Positions 1 to 9,613 are shown, numbered from the stretch's first letter. The stretch: DNA of 64,000 nt from Stenotrophobium sp050739895 (GCA_050739895.1 JBOICK010000090.1:1-64000), one strand, 5' to 3'. The notes: generated by a model from the sequence alone, not told the origin. Made by a program: numbers and translations.

Positions 1-87
1 GGCTTCTACAACCCAGCCCGATTGCATTCCGCTCTCGGCTACTTGTCACCCAACGACTATGCAGCCAAACTGAAACACGCTGCTTGA
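1..87 (+). CDS. IS3-family transposase OrfB, C-terminal 28 residues (partial at window edge)
   Basis: Frame 1 is open from the first base and ends with TGA at 85-87. The peptide contains YNPARLHSALGYLSPNDY, matching the conserved end of the rve/DDE integrase core of IS3-family OrfB proteins (typically YNxxRxHSALGYxSP). The catalytic residues lie outside the window. The stop lies 40 bp inside the terminal inverted repeat, as expected for this family. Confidence 0.85.
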   Translation, partial: GFYNPARLHSALGYLSPNDYAAKLKHAA

Positions 88-127
88 CCCGCCGCTTTAT
101 GGCGTCCGATCTCAGGGGGCAGGTTCA
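1..127 (+). mobile_element. Right end of an IS3-family insertion sequence (left part outside window)
   Basis: The transposase tail is followed by about 40 bp ending in a sequence that reads, on the minus strand, TGAACCTGCCCCCTGAG, the style of terminal inverted repeat found on IS3-family elements. The boundary can be placed at 127/128: from 128 rightward the minus strand is LuxR-family coding sequence, and the TGA that stops it is the first three bases of the element. Only the right end is visible, so it cannot be said whether the element is complete. Confidence 0.8.
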
Positions 128-2781
128 ATGCCACTTGAGCGTGCCCTCGGTGATGAAAGCCGACTCGGCGATTTCCTTGTTACTCATGCCGGATTCCAGC
201 CGCTTGAGTAGCTTGACCTCGCGCCGGGTCAGTTCGCCCAGCAGCCCCTCCGCAATACCCGGCTTGGCCACCATTTGCTGGGCCGTGCGATCGAACGTAC
301 GCAGAAGGCGACGCACCAGCGGCATGGTTTCCGGATGGCGGTCCGGCTGTGCGCTCATCTGCCGGAGCAGCGCAGCAACTTCCTGGCCTTCGTCGAGATA
401 AGTGCGTAAATACTGTTGCGAGGCGGCGATCTTAAGGGATGCGTCCAGTTCAGCCAGGGACTGGGGAAGTTGCCCGTTGCGGGCATGGGCCATCGCAAGC
501 AGACCGAGCAACTCGGTGTGGCGATGCTGCAGTCCTCGTTCCCGGCAATGCGCGATCGCGGAGTTCAGCGCCTCGATGATCTGCCTTGGGTCACGGTGCA
601 GATTGATGCGCAGCGCCACGCGCGAAGCCTTGTCGGCGAGGAGTCCCGTGTTGCGGGCCGGCCTGCCGCCCTTTGCCAGAATTCCGCAACGCTGCGCCGT
701 TTCCAGCGCTTCGTCGTGACGCTGCCGCGGCCGAGCCAGGTGCATACCTCTGCCGACAGCGTGATCGTCACACGCGCCAGCGCGCGGCGCCGGCCCAGTT
801 CCTGCCCTTCGTGCAGGATGGCGTAGGCACTCGACGCATCGCCGCGCAGAAAACGCAGGCGCGCCTGCGTCAGGTAGGCGAGGATCACGGCATCGGCCGG
901 TCCGTAATCCTGTACGCTGTGCATGGCCTGCTCGATGTGCGATTCGGCCTGCTCGGCCTCGTCGAATTCGTAGGCCACTGCGGCCAGTACGGTATGCAAC
1001 AAGCTGGCATGCGCACGATGGCCATTGAGATGGCGCTCGATCAGTTCGAGTCCGGAAAGACAGGCCTGCCGCGCCTCACGATACGTGCCACGCTTCATGT
1101 GCAGCAACGCCTCGACGAAGATGTTCCAGGCCAGGCCGTAGTAGCCCTCGCCCTGCTCGTGCCAGCGCCGTCCTTGCGCCACGACCTCCAGTCCCTGCGC
1201 GATTTCGCTGGCGGTCTTGTGGCCAAAGGCAAGCGCATTGGAGACGTGCCCTTTCTGCACGGCGGGCGCATCGGGCCAGCGCTTCATCCACGCCAATGCA
1301 CTTTCGCGCGCGGCCATGCCCTCGTCTCGCAGCGCATGCGAGAGCACGGCCTGCAATTCCACGGCGCGGCGAATAGGGTCGATCCTTTTCCGGTCCGGCT
1401 GCGGCGCGCGCTCAAGTCGCGCTGCAATAGCCTCCAGACGGTGCAACTGCGCTTCCACTTCGCGCTGCCGCGGCAGAAAAGCCAGCGAAAAGGCATAGTT
1501 GATGCGGATGGCAGGAAAGCGGTCTACGCAATCGTCCGGCAATTGGCTCATCCAGCGCGTGAGAATCTGGTGATAGCCACGTCGATAGACCAGCTCTTCC
1601 ACCGACTGCGCAATCCATTCCGCCGCAAGTTCGAACGCGTCCGCACGAATAGCGGCACTCACCGCTTCTTCGATCTGCCCTTGCTCGAACAGCCAGCGCG
1701 CACCTTCGCACAGTATCGCGCGCGCCTGACCGGGAGCGCTGCGGCGCAGGTGCTCTCTGAAAAACTGCCCGACCAGGTGATGAAAACGAAACCACTCGCC
1801 GTGGCGGTCCAACGGCACCAGGAACAGATTGCGGGCGCGCAACTCATCGACCAACAGTACCGGGTTTTCCACACCTGTGACGCGTGTCGCCAGTGCGGCA
1901 CTGAAACGATCGAACTGCGCAACGCTGGCGATGAAGATACGCAGATTTTCGTCCAGCCCGCCCAGCACCATTTCGCCGAGATAGTCGACGATGCTGCGGT
2001 CGGTACCGGCAAATTGTGCGATCAATTCTTCGGGTTGCGACTGCGAACGCAGTGCCACCGCCACCAGTTCCAGCGCAGCGATCCAACCCTCGGTCTTGCG
2101 CATCAGCTGTTGCATCGGACCGGCCGCAAGAGACATCCCAAGCCGCATCGACAAAAAGCGCTCCGCCTCATCAGCGCTGAGTCCGAGCTGGGCCGTGCCG
2201 ACGTCAAGCAGTCTGCGCCGCACACGCAGGCCGCTCAGCCGCAGCCGCGGCTCCACGCGGCTGCCGAGCACATACTGGAGGCCGGGCGGTGAATAGCTCA
2301 GCAGCCAGTGCAGCATCTCCAGCACCTCAGGCTGCTCGATGAAATGCACGTCGTCGAGGAACAGCACCGTACGCTTCTTCGCTCGCCGGAGATCGGCGGC
2401 CAGCGATTCGAGCAACGACGTGACACCCGCCGCCGGTACGCCGCCAAGCTGTGCCAGCACATCACGCCCGATAGGCCCCTGCACGGTCTGGAGCGCGGCG
2501 ATCAGGTGCCTCAGAAAGCGCGCAGTGTCATTGTCGCCCGTATCCAGCGACAACCAGGCCGGGGCGATATCGCGCTCGCCAAGTTGCGTATGCCAACCCG
2601 CCATCACCGTGGTCTTTCCATAACCGGCCGGCGCACAGATCAGCGCAACGCTGGCCTCGCTGTCGATCAGCTCGGGAGGCAGGGCAAGCTGTGGACGCGC
2701 CAACTGCCGACCCGCGCTGATGCCCGGGTGAAGCTTGGTCTCGACGATACTGTGGCTTGCGCGTGCGCGAGCGAGTGACAT
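128..2781 (-). pseudogene. MalT-like LuxR-family ATP-dependent regulator, frameshifted and truncated by the IS
   Basis: Seen: translation starts at 2781 (MSLARARASHS). A Walker A motif (APAGYGKTT) and a Walker B motif (TVLFLDDVH) follow, as in the STAND NTPase domain of MalT/LuxR large ATP-binding regulators, then a long helical region of TPR type. Near 715-745 the reading frame shifts: the upstream frame runs on to about 565 as nonsense, while the family-like sequence resumes in another frame (RQRHDEALETAQRCG) and reaches the C-terminal GerE domain (LTRREVKLLKRLESGMSNKE). That domain stops at ITEGTLKWH, where an intact protein would continue with the end of the recognition helix and the last helix; the stop codon is donated by the IS3 terminal repeat. 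Known: such proteins need the complete HTH to bind DNA. Inference: a dead gene with two independent lesions, one of which could be a sequencing error. No partner gene for its inducer is obvious nearby. Confidence 0.85.
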
Positions 2782-3012
2782 GGCGCAGCTTTCTCCTCTT
2801 CAAGCGGGCATGCCCATGCGATGCTGAGCGCCACTGCTGTTCAGCAATGGATATTACGGCAGCGCACAAAGAACTGCCCGCAGCCGCCCTGAAAATCCAC
2901 ATGGATACGCTTGATGACAAGGACAGCGCCGTTACCGGGCCGATTTGCTGACCGACACAATTTTTCAGCGGTCGCCGGCCACCCAGGGGGCGCACCGCAA
3001 GCGTCGGTCCCG

Positions 3013-3282
3013 CTACAGCAGCCCCGCATGCTGCGCCAGCATCACCGCATGTGTACGTGCTTTGGCGCCCAGTTTCCCCAGAATATTCTTCATGTGATAT
3101 TTGATCGTGTCTTCGCACACCTCAAGATTGCGCGCCATCTCCCTGTTGGAATAGCCACAACGCACATGCTCCAGGATCTGCATTTCACGCCTGGTCAGCT
3201 TCTCCGGAAGATGCTGGGCCGTAGCGTATGGGAAATGCAGCCTGAACAGTTCCGGTGAAATATTGTCGCCAAGCTCATCCAT
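3013..3282 (-). CDS. Stand-alone LuxR-type HTH regulator, 89 aa
   Basis: The protein is almost only a GerE/LuxR helix-turn-helix: KLTRREMQILEHVRCGYSNR followed by a scaffold-and-recognition-helix segment (CEDTIKYHMKNILGKLGAKA). There is no receiver, autoinducer-binding or ATPase domain. The ATG at 3282 was chosen because GGAGCGGAGCA lies directly upstream; a longer reading from a TTG at 3411 would overlap the stop of the acyltransferase gene and adds no recognisable domain. It lies between that gene and the broken MalT-like gene, on the same strand as both. It may be the surviving output module of a larger regulator or a small independent regulator of the lipid cluster; the target is unknown. 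Confidence 0.75.
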   Translation of the reverse strand: MDELGDNISPELFRLHFPYATAQHLPEKLTRREMQILEHVRCGYSNREMARNLEVCEDTIKYHMKNILGKLGAKARTHAVMLAQHAGLL

Positions 3283-3407
3283 TGCTCCGCTCCAGTTTGA
3301 CCAGCACCTCGCCGGCATAAATGGCGATACGCCGTGAAAGATCCGGCTGTCGATCGTGGCTGCCAGTGAACCCGGATGGATCGCTGGTGAATGTCGCCGG
3401 GCATCGT

Positions 3408-4295
3408 TCAACCAATGATCGGAAAACGCCGCTGCGCTGCGAGTCGCTTAACGCCAACCTCGATGCGATCCTTTACCTGTTCGTAAATACCGTTGACGTA
3501 GTCATCATCCTTGACGCGCGCCGGATCGGTGTCGACATAGATGGGTTCGAGAATTTCATTGGTGATCTTCGACGGCAGCGGGATGTGCGTGGGCAGCACC
3601 TCCGGCCAGATGCCGAATGGAAGACCGGCGACGATCGGCGCGGTGTCGGCACGCAGGAAGCGCTTGAAACCCAGCAGCTTGGCAAGCCAGCGACCTTCCG
3701 AGAGCACGAACACGGTCTCGGTGCCGCCGACGGTGGCGACCGGCACGATCGGCACGCCCGACAGAATGGCCTGCTTGACGAAACCGCGACGGCCGCCGAA
3801 GTGCACCTCGTGACGCTTGCCCCAGCTGCGCATCGCATCGGCCTCGCCACCCGGCCATACCACCACGCTGTGGCCGGCAGCCAGCGCCGCGGTCACGGTT
3901 TCGCGCGAAGCCGGGATCACGCCGACCTTCCGGAAGAATGGGCCGATCACCGGCAGCGACATCAACACATCGTGCGCAGTGCCGTGCAGCAGCCGCCGCT
4001 TGCCGAATTTTCGCCACCACGAGAACACCAGCGACCAGGCATCCATCGTCAGCCAGGTGCCGGAATGGATGCCGATCAGCAGGCACGGACCCTGCGGCAG
4101 GCGTTCCCATCCCGTGACTTCGACACGGAAATACCGGTCGAGGAAGAAATCCATGCCGGATTTAATTTTCGACATGTAATCGGGATCAGCGCCACGCACC
4201 GACCAGCCGGCCTTGGCGGCTTTACCGAGCGCGCCGTGTACGATCTTTGCTGCCTTATCGGCGGATTCTGACTTGCTTGAAGATTTGCGGGTCAT
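3408..4295 (-). CDS. Lysophospholipid acyltransferase family protein (MGAT/DAPAT-like)
   Basis: 295 aa. Seen: a GIHSGTWLTMD segment near residue 75 at the place of the acyltransferase HX4D motif, VVVWPGGEAD near residue 148 (equivalent of the FPEG motif), GRRGFVKQAILSGVPIVPV, and no signal peptide. This pattern belongs to the plsC-like superfamily that transfers acyl groups from acyl-CoA to glycerol or glycerophosphate acceptors. The spacing between the catalytic His and the Asp is longer than in classic HX4D enzymes, as in some MGAT/DAPAT-like members. It overlaps the GMC oxidoreductase by 4 bp (ATGA), and an acyl-CoA ligase precedes both. The three are probably one transcript handling acyl-CoA and a lipid or sterol-like acceptor; the substrate is not determined. 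Confidence 0.8.
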   Translation of the reverse strand: MTRKSSSKSESADKAAKIVHGALGKAAKAGWSVRGADPDYMSKIKSGMDFFLDRYFRVEVTGWERLPQGPCLLIGIHSGTWLTMDAWSLVFSWWRKFGKRRLLHGTAHDVLMSLPVIGPFFRKVGVIPASRETVTAALAAGHSVVVWPGGEADAMRSWGKRHEVHFGGRRGFVKQAILSGVPIVPVATVGGTETVFVLSEGRWLAKLLGFKRFLRADTAPIVAGLPFGIWPEVLPTHIPLPSKITNEILEPIYVDTDPARVKDDDYVNGIYEQVKDRIEVGVKRLAAQRRFPIIG

Positions 4296-5917
4296 GACAG
4301 GGCTCCTGCGGATGCCGGTGGAATGAAGGTCATCGCACGCTCTGCGAGTGCGGTGATGGTGAGACTGGGGTTGACGCCGAGATTGGCTGAAAGCATCGAA
4401 CCGTCGATGATGTACATGTTCTGGTAGTTGAACACGCGGTTCCTGGCATCAATCACGCCCTTGTCCGGCGTAGCGGCAATCGCGCACCCACCCATGCAGT
4501 GCGCGGTCATCGGCACGTTGAACAGGATCTCGGTGATCGTCGACAGACCGACGCCGCCGGTAGCCTTGGCCGCTTTCTCGGTGAAGGCATTGGCCCCCGG
4601 GATGTAGGTCGGGATGCGGTCGCCATGCGTTGACAGGGTCTTGGAAAACGGCCAGTACCAGGGACGCGTCCAACGCACATTCAGATGGCCTTCCAGCGTC
4701 TGCATGACGAGGAAAATCACCGTTTCGCTGGACCAGCGATACGGCAGTGCCGTGCGTACGGCCGCCAGGGGGCGCGTCGCCAGCAGCTTGAGCATCGCAA
4801 CCAGCCAGGCGCCGATGCGCGTGATGCCCGGACGGCCATTGGTGAGGACCGTAAACAGGCCCTTCATCAGGTTAGAGCCTTTCGGATAGCGCACCGCTTC
4901 GATATGCGTGTGCTCGTCGATGTAAATGCCGGAGCCGATGGCGATGCCGGTGGACAGGTCTTCCGTGCAACCCGGATAACGCACGCCGAGGATGGATTCG
5001 GCATTGGTGCGCACGCGCTTGCCAAGATCATCGGAAATATTCGGCAGCGAACCACCGGCCTTGAGCTTGAACAGCAATTCCTGTGTGCCCAGCGACGATG
5101 CCGCAAAAATTACGTGCTTGGCAGTGATGCGCGTGCGCTTGGCAAGGAAGCGTTGGAAAGTCGGCTCGGTGAAAACCTCGTACCCGTCGCTGCCATCAAC
5201 CTTGCCATTGAGCGGTCGCACATCGACAACCCTGGTTTCCGCCACGACCTGGGCGCCGTGCTTTTCAGCCAGGTACAGATAGTTTTTGTCGAGCGTGTTC
5301 TTGGCGTTGTAGCGACAGCCGACCATGCAGCCACCGCAACCGATGCAGGAGTTGCGTGCCGGACCGTCGCCATCGAAGTAAGGGTCTGGATAGCGGGCGC
5401 CCGGGGCATCTCCGTCCTTGCCGAAAAATACGCCGACATCAGTGTAGTAGAAGCTGTCGCCAACGCCGGTGGCTTCCGCCATCGCCTTGAGCTTGGCGTC
5501 GCCGGGTCCTGGACGGCGGTTCTGCGTTACACCGAGCATGCGCTTGGCGGTCGCGTAGTAGCCGGGCATGGCCGCATCCCAGTTGTCGAGGCCCGCCCAG
5601 TTGCCATCGCTCCACACAGTCTTGGGCGGAATCAGCAGCGTCTGCGCATAGGTGATTGAACCGCCGCCGACGGCGTTGCCGTGCAGAATCATGACGTGTT
5701 TGAACAGGCGCAGGCGCAGAAAGCCTCTGAGTCCCATCAATGGCGCCCACAGGTAATCCCAGAATGTCCAGTTGGTCTTGGGCAGGCTCTTCGGCGTCCA
5801 GCGTCGCCCCTGCTCGACCACCTGAACGCGGTAACCTTTTTCAGTCAGGCGATGGGCGGACACGCTACCGCCGAAGCCGGAGCCGATGATCAGAAAATCG
5901 GTATCGTGCTGTTGCAT
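4292..5917 (-). CDS. GMC-family FAD oxidoreductase, cholesterol-oxidase-like
   Basis: 541 aa. Seen: an N-terminal FAD-binding motif IIGSGFGGSVSAHRL, a cysteine cluster CIGCGGCMVGC near residues 190-200, and a C-terminal segment AHCMGGCAI followed by YIIDGSMLSANLGVNPSLT, typical of GMC oxidoreductases close to the mycobacterial-type cholesterol oxidases. The family oxidises primary or secondary alcohols, passing electrons through FAD. The cysteine cluster resembles a ferredoxin-type CxxCxxCxxxC arrangement and may bind an Fe-S centre, but that is inference. The gene overlaps the acyltransferase downstream by 4 bp and lies 14 bp after the acyl-CoA ligase gene. A sterol, steroid or long-chain alcohol substrate is plausible, not shown. 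Confidence 0.8.
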   Translation of the reverse strand: MQQHDTDFLIIGSGFGGSVSAHRLTEKGYRVQVVEQGRRWTPKSLPKTNWTFWDYLWAPLMGLRGFLRLRLFKHVMILHGNAVGGGSITYAQTLLIPPKTVWSDGNWAGLDNWDAAMPGYYATAKRMLGVTQNRRPGPGDAKLKAMAEATGVGDSFYYTDVGVFFGKDGDAPGARYPDPYFDGDGPARNSCIGCGGCMVGCRYNAKNTLDKNYLYLAEKHGAQVVAETRVVDVRPLNGKVDGSDGYEVFTEPTFQRFLAKRTRITAKHVIFAASSLGTQELLFKLKAGGSLPNISDDLGKRVRTNAESILGVRYPGCTEDLSTGIAIGSGIYIDEHTHIEAVRYPKGSNLMKGLFTVLTNGRPGITRIGAWLVAMLKLLATRPLAAVRTALPYRWSSETVIFLVMQTLEGHLNVRWTRPWYWPFSKTLSTHGDRIPTYIPGANAFTEKAAKATGGVGLSTITEILFNVPMTAHCMGGCAIAATPDKGVIDARNRVFNYQNMYIIDGSMLSANLGVNPSLTITALAERAMTFIPPASAGALS

Positions 5918-5931
5918 GGATTTCCCTCCAA

Positions 5932-7539
5932 TTAGTTGCGCAGTTCGCGACGCAGGATTTTTCCGACCGGAGATTTCGGCAGCTCCTTCAGGAACTGCAC
6001 CTGGCGCGGAACCTTGTAGGCGGTGAGGTTTTTACGGCAGTACTCGATCAGCGACTGCTCGGTCAGCGATTCGTCGCGCTTGACCACGAACACTTTCACC
6101 GCCTCGCCGGTCCTGGGGTCGGGCACGCCGATGCAGGCGGATTCGAGCACGCCCGGGTGTTCGGCGCAGACCGCCTCGACTTCGTTCGGGTACACATTGA
6201 AACCGGACACCAGCACCATGTCCTTCTTGCGATCGACGATGTGGAAATAGCCTTCCGCGTCCTGCATCGCCATGTCGCCGGTGCGGAAATAGCCGTCCTC
6301 GGTAAAGGCCTTGGCGTTTTCCTCCGGCTTGTTCCAGTAGCCGCGCATCACCTGCGGACCGCGTGCGCACAGTTCACCGGATTCGCCGGGGGCTACTTCC
6401 CTGCCTTCTTCGTTGCGGATCGAGATCTCGGTGGACGGCAGCGGCAAGCCGATGCCGCTGCGGAACACCCCGGTATCCAGGCGATTGACGGTCAGCACCG
6501 GCGAGGTTTCGGACAGCCCGTAGCCTTCGATCAGCACCTTGCCGGTCACTTCCTGCCAACGTCGCGCGATGGCCGGTTGAATGGCGGACCCGCCACCCAT
6601 CGACAGGTTCAATTTCGAGAAATCGAGCGCATCGAACCCCGGCGTATTGAGCAGGCCATTGAACAGGGTGTTGACGCCGGTAATCGCGGTGCAGCCTTCG
6701 CGCTCCATCGTTGCAGCCATTGCCGGAAGGTCGCGGGGATTGGTGATCAGAACGTTCTTCGCGCCGAGCCGCAGGAAGCTCAGGAAGTTCACCGTCATCG
6801 CGAAGATGTGATAAATCGGCAACGCCGTGATGATCACTTCCTGTTCGACCTGCACCGCATCCCCCAGCCAAGCGTGGAACTGATCGAGATTCGACAGCAG
6901 ATTGCCGTGCGTCAGTTCCGCGCCCTTGGACGGGCCGGTGGTGCCACCGGTGTATTGCAGCAGCGCCGTGTCCGTGCGGCGCTGTACGATGAATGGCAGC
7001 GCGCTGCTGCTGGCCAGCGCCGTGGCCAGGGTCGCTCTGCCGGAATGATCGTAAATCCGGTTGCCAGGGGTCGGCACACCCGTCATCGGCACCACGATCA
7101 CCGTATCGACCGCAGTCTCGGCAAGCACCGCATCGACCGTGCCCAGAAAAGGTTCGGCGACGATGATGGCCCGCGCGCCGGAATCATGCAGTTGATGTTT
7201 CAGCTCGCGCGGCGTGTACATGGGATTGACATTGACTACCGCGCAGCCGGCGCGTAGCGCACCGCAGATGGCCAGCGGATAGGCCAGCACGTTCGGCATC
7301 ATCAGCGCCACGCGCTCACCCAGGGCGAGGCTCAAATCCACGGCGAGGAAGGCGGCGAGGCGCTGGCTCAGTGCATCGAGCTGCCGGTAGTCCAGCGTAT
7401 CACTCCCCTGCACAAGGGCCGCGCGATCGGCGTAACGGTCGCAACTTTCAGCGATCATCTCGCCCAGGCTGTTATACCGGGACGTGCCGATCGTCGCCGG
7501 CATGCCGGGGGGATAACTGGTGAGCCAATTTTCTTTCAT
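5932..7539 (-). CDS. fadD: Long-chain fatty-acid--CoA ligase
   Basis: 535 aa, normal length for FadD. It activates a fatty acid to acyl-AMP and then acyl-CoA. Seen: the AMP-binding P-loop YTGGTTGPSKGAELTHGNL near residue 195, the GYGLSETSP motif (A5-type), the hinge DRKKDMVLVSGFNVYPNEVE and the C-terminal catalytic lysine context PKSPVGKILRRELRN. It is first in a probable three-gene operon with the GMC oxidoreductase and the acyltransferase. Its upstream region carries two short palindromes (7593-7623). The presence of a CoA ligase next to an acyltransferase suggests the acyl donor is made locally; chain-length preference cannot be read from sequence. Confidence 0.93.
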   Translation of the reverse strand: MKENWLTSYPPGMPATIGTSRYNSLGEMIAESCDRYADRAALVQGSDTLDYRQLDALSQRLAAFLAVDLSLALGERVALMMPNVLAYPLAICGALRAGCAVVNVNPMYTPRELKHQLHDSGARAIIVAEPFLGTVDAVLAETAVDTVIVVPMTGVPTPGNRIYDHSGRATLATALASSSALPFIVQRRTDTALLQYTGGTTGPSKGAELTHGNLLSNLDQFHAWLGDAVQVEQEVIITALPIYHIFAMTVNFLSFLRLGAKNVLITNPRDLPAMAATMEREGCTAITGVNTLFNGLLNTPGFDALDFSKLNLSMGGGSAIQPAIARRWQEVTGKVLIEGYGLSETSPVLTVNRLDTGVFRSGIGLPLPSTEISIRNEEGREVAPGESGELCARGPQVMRGYWNKPEENAKAFTEDGYFRTGDMAMQDAEGYFHIVDRKKDMVLVSGFNVYPNEVEAVCAEHPGVLESACIGVPDPRTGEAVKVFVVKRDESLTEQSLIEYCRKNLTAYKVPRQVQFLKELPKSPVGKILRRELRN

Positions 7540-7592
7540 GGCCTAGCCTCTGTCATTGGGGCCGCGGAGCGGCGAAATCATTACGTCGGATT

Positions 7593-7623
7593 GTTCAGCG
7601 TGAACTTCGCCCACGTCCGTGGC
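7593..7623. promoter_or_regulatory. Two small palindromes upstream of fadD
   Basis: GTTCAGCGTGAAC (7593-7605) and CCACGTCCGTGG (7612-7623) are perfect inverted repeats in the 152-bp gap between fadD and the broken AraC-type gene. They could be operators for the fadD operon; the cognate regulator is unknown and no promoter boxes were recognised with confidence. Confidence 0.35.
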
Positions 7624-7691
7624 CCGGGCTTGCTGAACATGGGCGCATTTCATCAGCGGGAAGGCAGTTGCGCGCCTGACCAAAGTCAGGT

Positions 7692-8216
7692 TTTGATATG
7701 AGCCGACGCACTCAGGAATTATCCGGGGCTGGCAACCGAACTGGGCGGCGATGCCGACGCCTTGCGACGCGAGTTCAGGATTCCGCGCGATGCCATCGAC
7801 GACGGCGATGCTTACATTTCATCACCGCGCCATGATCGCGCTGCTGGAAACCAGTACGGACGTATTGGGCTGCAAGTATTTTGGTCTGCGCATGGGCGAG
7901 CAGCAGGATTTCGACCTGTTCGGGCCGGTGGCGCTGCAACCCGATCAATCTTGCCGATGCCCTGCATCTGCATCCGCGCACCCTGCAGCGGCGCCTGGTC
8001 GATGAGGACACCAACCTCGAGGCGCTCAAGGACGAGGCCCGCCGCGAGGTTGCCTCACACTACCTGGAGAACTCGGTGCTGCCGCTGTCGCAGGTTGCCG
8101 CATTGCTGGGCTACTGCGAGCAGTCGGCGCTCACGCGCAGCTGCCAGCGCTGGTTCCGGCAGGCGCCTCTGGTCCTGCGCCGCAGCCCCCGGTACACGGC
8201 AGCGGAAGCGAACTGA
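7692..8216 (+). pseudogene. AraC-family regulator remnant with internal deletion and several frameshifts
   Basis: Three family-like blocks lie in different frames. About 7712-7810 reads LRNYPGLATELGGDADALRR, like the start of the Arabinose_bd N-terminal domain. About 7800-7950 reads MIALLETSTDVLGCKYFGLR in another frame. About 7940-8216 reads NLADALHLHPRTLQRRL and SQVAALLGYCEQSALTRSCQ, the AraC-type double HTH. A full protein of this type is about 330 aa; here some 150 aa between the second and third blocks are missing. The ATG at 7692 is itself out of frame with the first block. Transcribed divergently from fadD, the intact gene may once have controlled the lipid cluster. Not expected to give a working protein. 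Confidence 0.8.
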
Positions 8217-8227
8217 GCGCCAACCGA

Positions 8228-9613
8228 TCATGCATCCGGCAGGGTCTTTCCCGGATTGAGGATGCCGGCGGGATCGAACAGCTGCTTGACCTGGCGCATC
8301 AGCGCCAGCGTGTCGGGCTGGACTTCCCAACCGACAAAATCGCGCTTGTCGATACCGACGCCATGTTCGCCCGACAGCGTGCCTTCCAGCGACAGCACCA
8401 GGCGGAACACATCGTGCAGGCACTCGCTGCTGGCGCGCAGTTGCTCGTCGGTGCTGACCAGCAGGTTGACGTGGATATTACCGTTACCGGCGTGGCCAAA
8501 ATTGACGATGCGGATGCCGTGCCTGCGCGACAGCGCGGCCAGGCCCTCGATCAGTTCCGGCAGGCGCGTCACCGGCACCGCCACGTCCTCGTTGATTTTT
8601 TTCGGTGCGAGCTTGCGCAGCGCCGGCGACAGCGCCTTGCGGCTGGCCCACAGCGCCTCGGTTTCGGAGGTGTCGGCGGCCAGCCGCAGCTCGAGCAACC
8701 CGTCGCCGCGCGCGGCATCGGCGCAGGCGCGTTGCGCTGCCTCGATCGAATCGGGCGCACCATCGACCTCGAACAGCAGCAGCGCACCGGTCGCAGCGGG
8801 GATGCCGGTATCTCGGTATTCCTGCGCCAGTTGCACCGCGTCGCCGTCCATGAATTCCAGCGCACAGGGAACCTGCGGCTGTCCCATCAGCCGCGCCACC
8901 GCCGCAGCCGCGCTGCCGACGTCGCGATAGGCCGCACGCAGCGTGCGCACGCATTCGGCCCTGGGCAGCAATTTCAACGTGGCCTCGGTGATGATCGCCA
9001 GCGTGCCTTCACTGCCGACCAGCAGCCGCGTGAGGTCGTAGCCGACCACGCCCTTGGTGGTGTAACAGCCGGTCTTGAGGCTGACGCCGCTGCCGGTGAC
9101 CGCGCGCAGGCCGAGCACGTTGTCGCGAGCGGTGCCGTACTTGACCGCACGCGGGCCGCCGGCGCCACAGGCGAGATTGCCACCGATGCTCGAATAGCCG
9201 GCGCTGGTGGGATCGGGCGGCCAGAACAGTCCGTGCTGCGCGGCAGCGGACTGCACTTCGGAATTGAGCGCGCCGGCCTCGCATTCGATGAAACGGTCGC
9301 CGGGCGATGTCCGCAGGATACGGTTCATGCGCTCCAGCGACAGCACCACGCCGCCCGCAACTGGCACGGTGGCGCCGGTGGTATTGGTGCCCCGCCCGCG
9401 CGCCGTCAGCGGCACGCCGTGCTCGTGACAACTGCGCACCAGCGCCACCACCTCGTCATGCGTGGTGGCGAATGCGACCGCCTGCGGCAAGGCGACGCGG
9501 CGGCTGTTGTCGTAGCCGTAGGGCAGGCAATCGGATGGATCGGTCATGAAGCGCGCGGGCGTGAATATCGCCCGGCACCGGCTCAGGAAAACCGCTTCAA
9601 GTGCTTTATTCAT
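8228..9613 (-). CDS. FAD-binding oxidase of the GlcD / D-lactate dehydrogenase family
   Basis: 461 aa, VAO/PCMH fold. Seen: the FAD-binding segment GVPLTARGRGTNTTGATVPV near residue 68, SAGYSSIGGNLACGAGGPRA, then C-terminal FAD-oxidase_C motifs NFGHAGNGNIHVNLL and GEHGVG, ending FDPAGILNPGKTLPDA. The family oxidises 2-hydroxy acids such as glycolate or D-lactate at the membrane and passes electrons to quinone. No GlcE or GlcF partner is adjacent, so the single-subunit D-2-hydroxyacid dehydrogenase type is more likely than glycolate oxidase. The ATG at 9613 overlaps yraN by 4 bp; an in-frame extension upstream is only antisense/overlap noise. It forms the end of the lpoA-yraN operon here. Confidence 0.88.
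   Translation of the reverse strand: MNKALEAVFLSRCRAIFTPARFMTDPSDCLPYGYDNSRRVALPQAVAFATTHDEVVALVRSCHEHGVPLTARGRGTNTTGATVPVAGGVVLSLERMNRILRTSPGDRFIECEAGALNSEVQSAAAQHGLFWPPDPTSAGYSSIGGNLACGAGGPRAVKYGTARDNVLGLRAVTGSGVSLKTGCYTTKGVVGYDLTRLLVGSEGTLAIITEATLKLLPRAECVRTLRAAYRDVGSAAAAVARLMGQPQVPCALEFMDGDAVQLAQEYRDTGIPAATGALLLFEVDGAPDSIEAAQRACADAARGDGLLELRLAADTSETEALWASRKALSPALRKLAPKKINEDVAVPVTRLPELIEGLAALSRRHGIRIVNFGHAGNGNIHVNLLVSTDEQLRASSECLHDVFRLVLSLEGTLSGEHGVGIDKRDFVGWEVQPDTLALMRQVKQLFDPAGILNPGKTLPDA

Noticed and set aside
673..2292. Long plus-strand open frame of 539 codons
   Set aside because: It is antisense to the MalT-like gene, is extremely rich in Arg/His/Gln and has no family features; a typical high-GC shadow frame.
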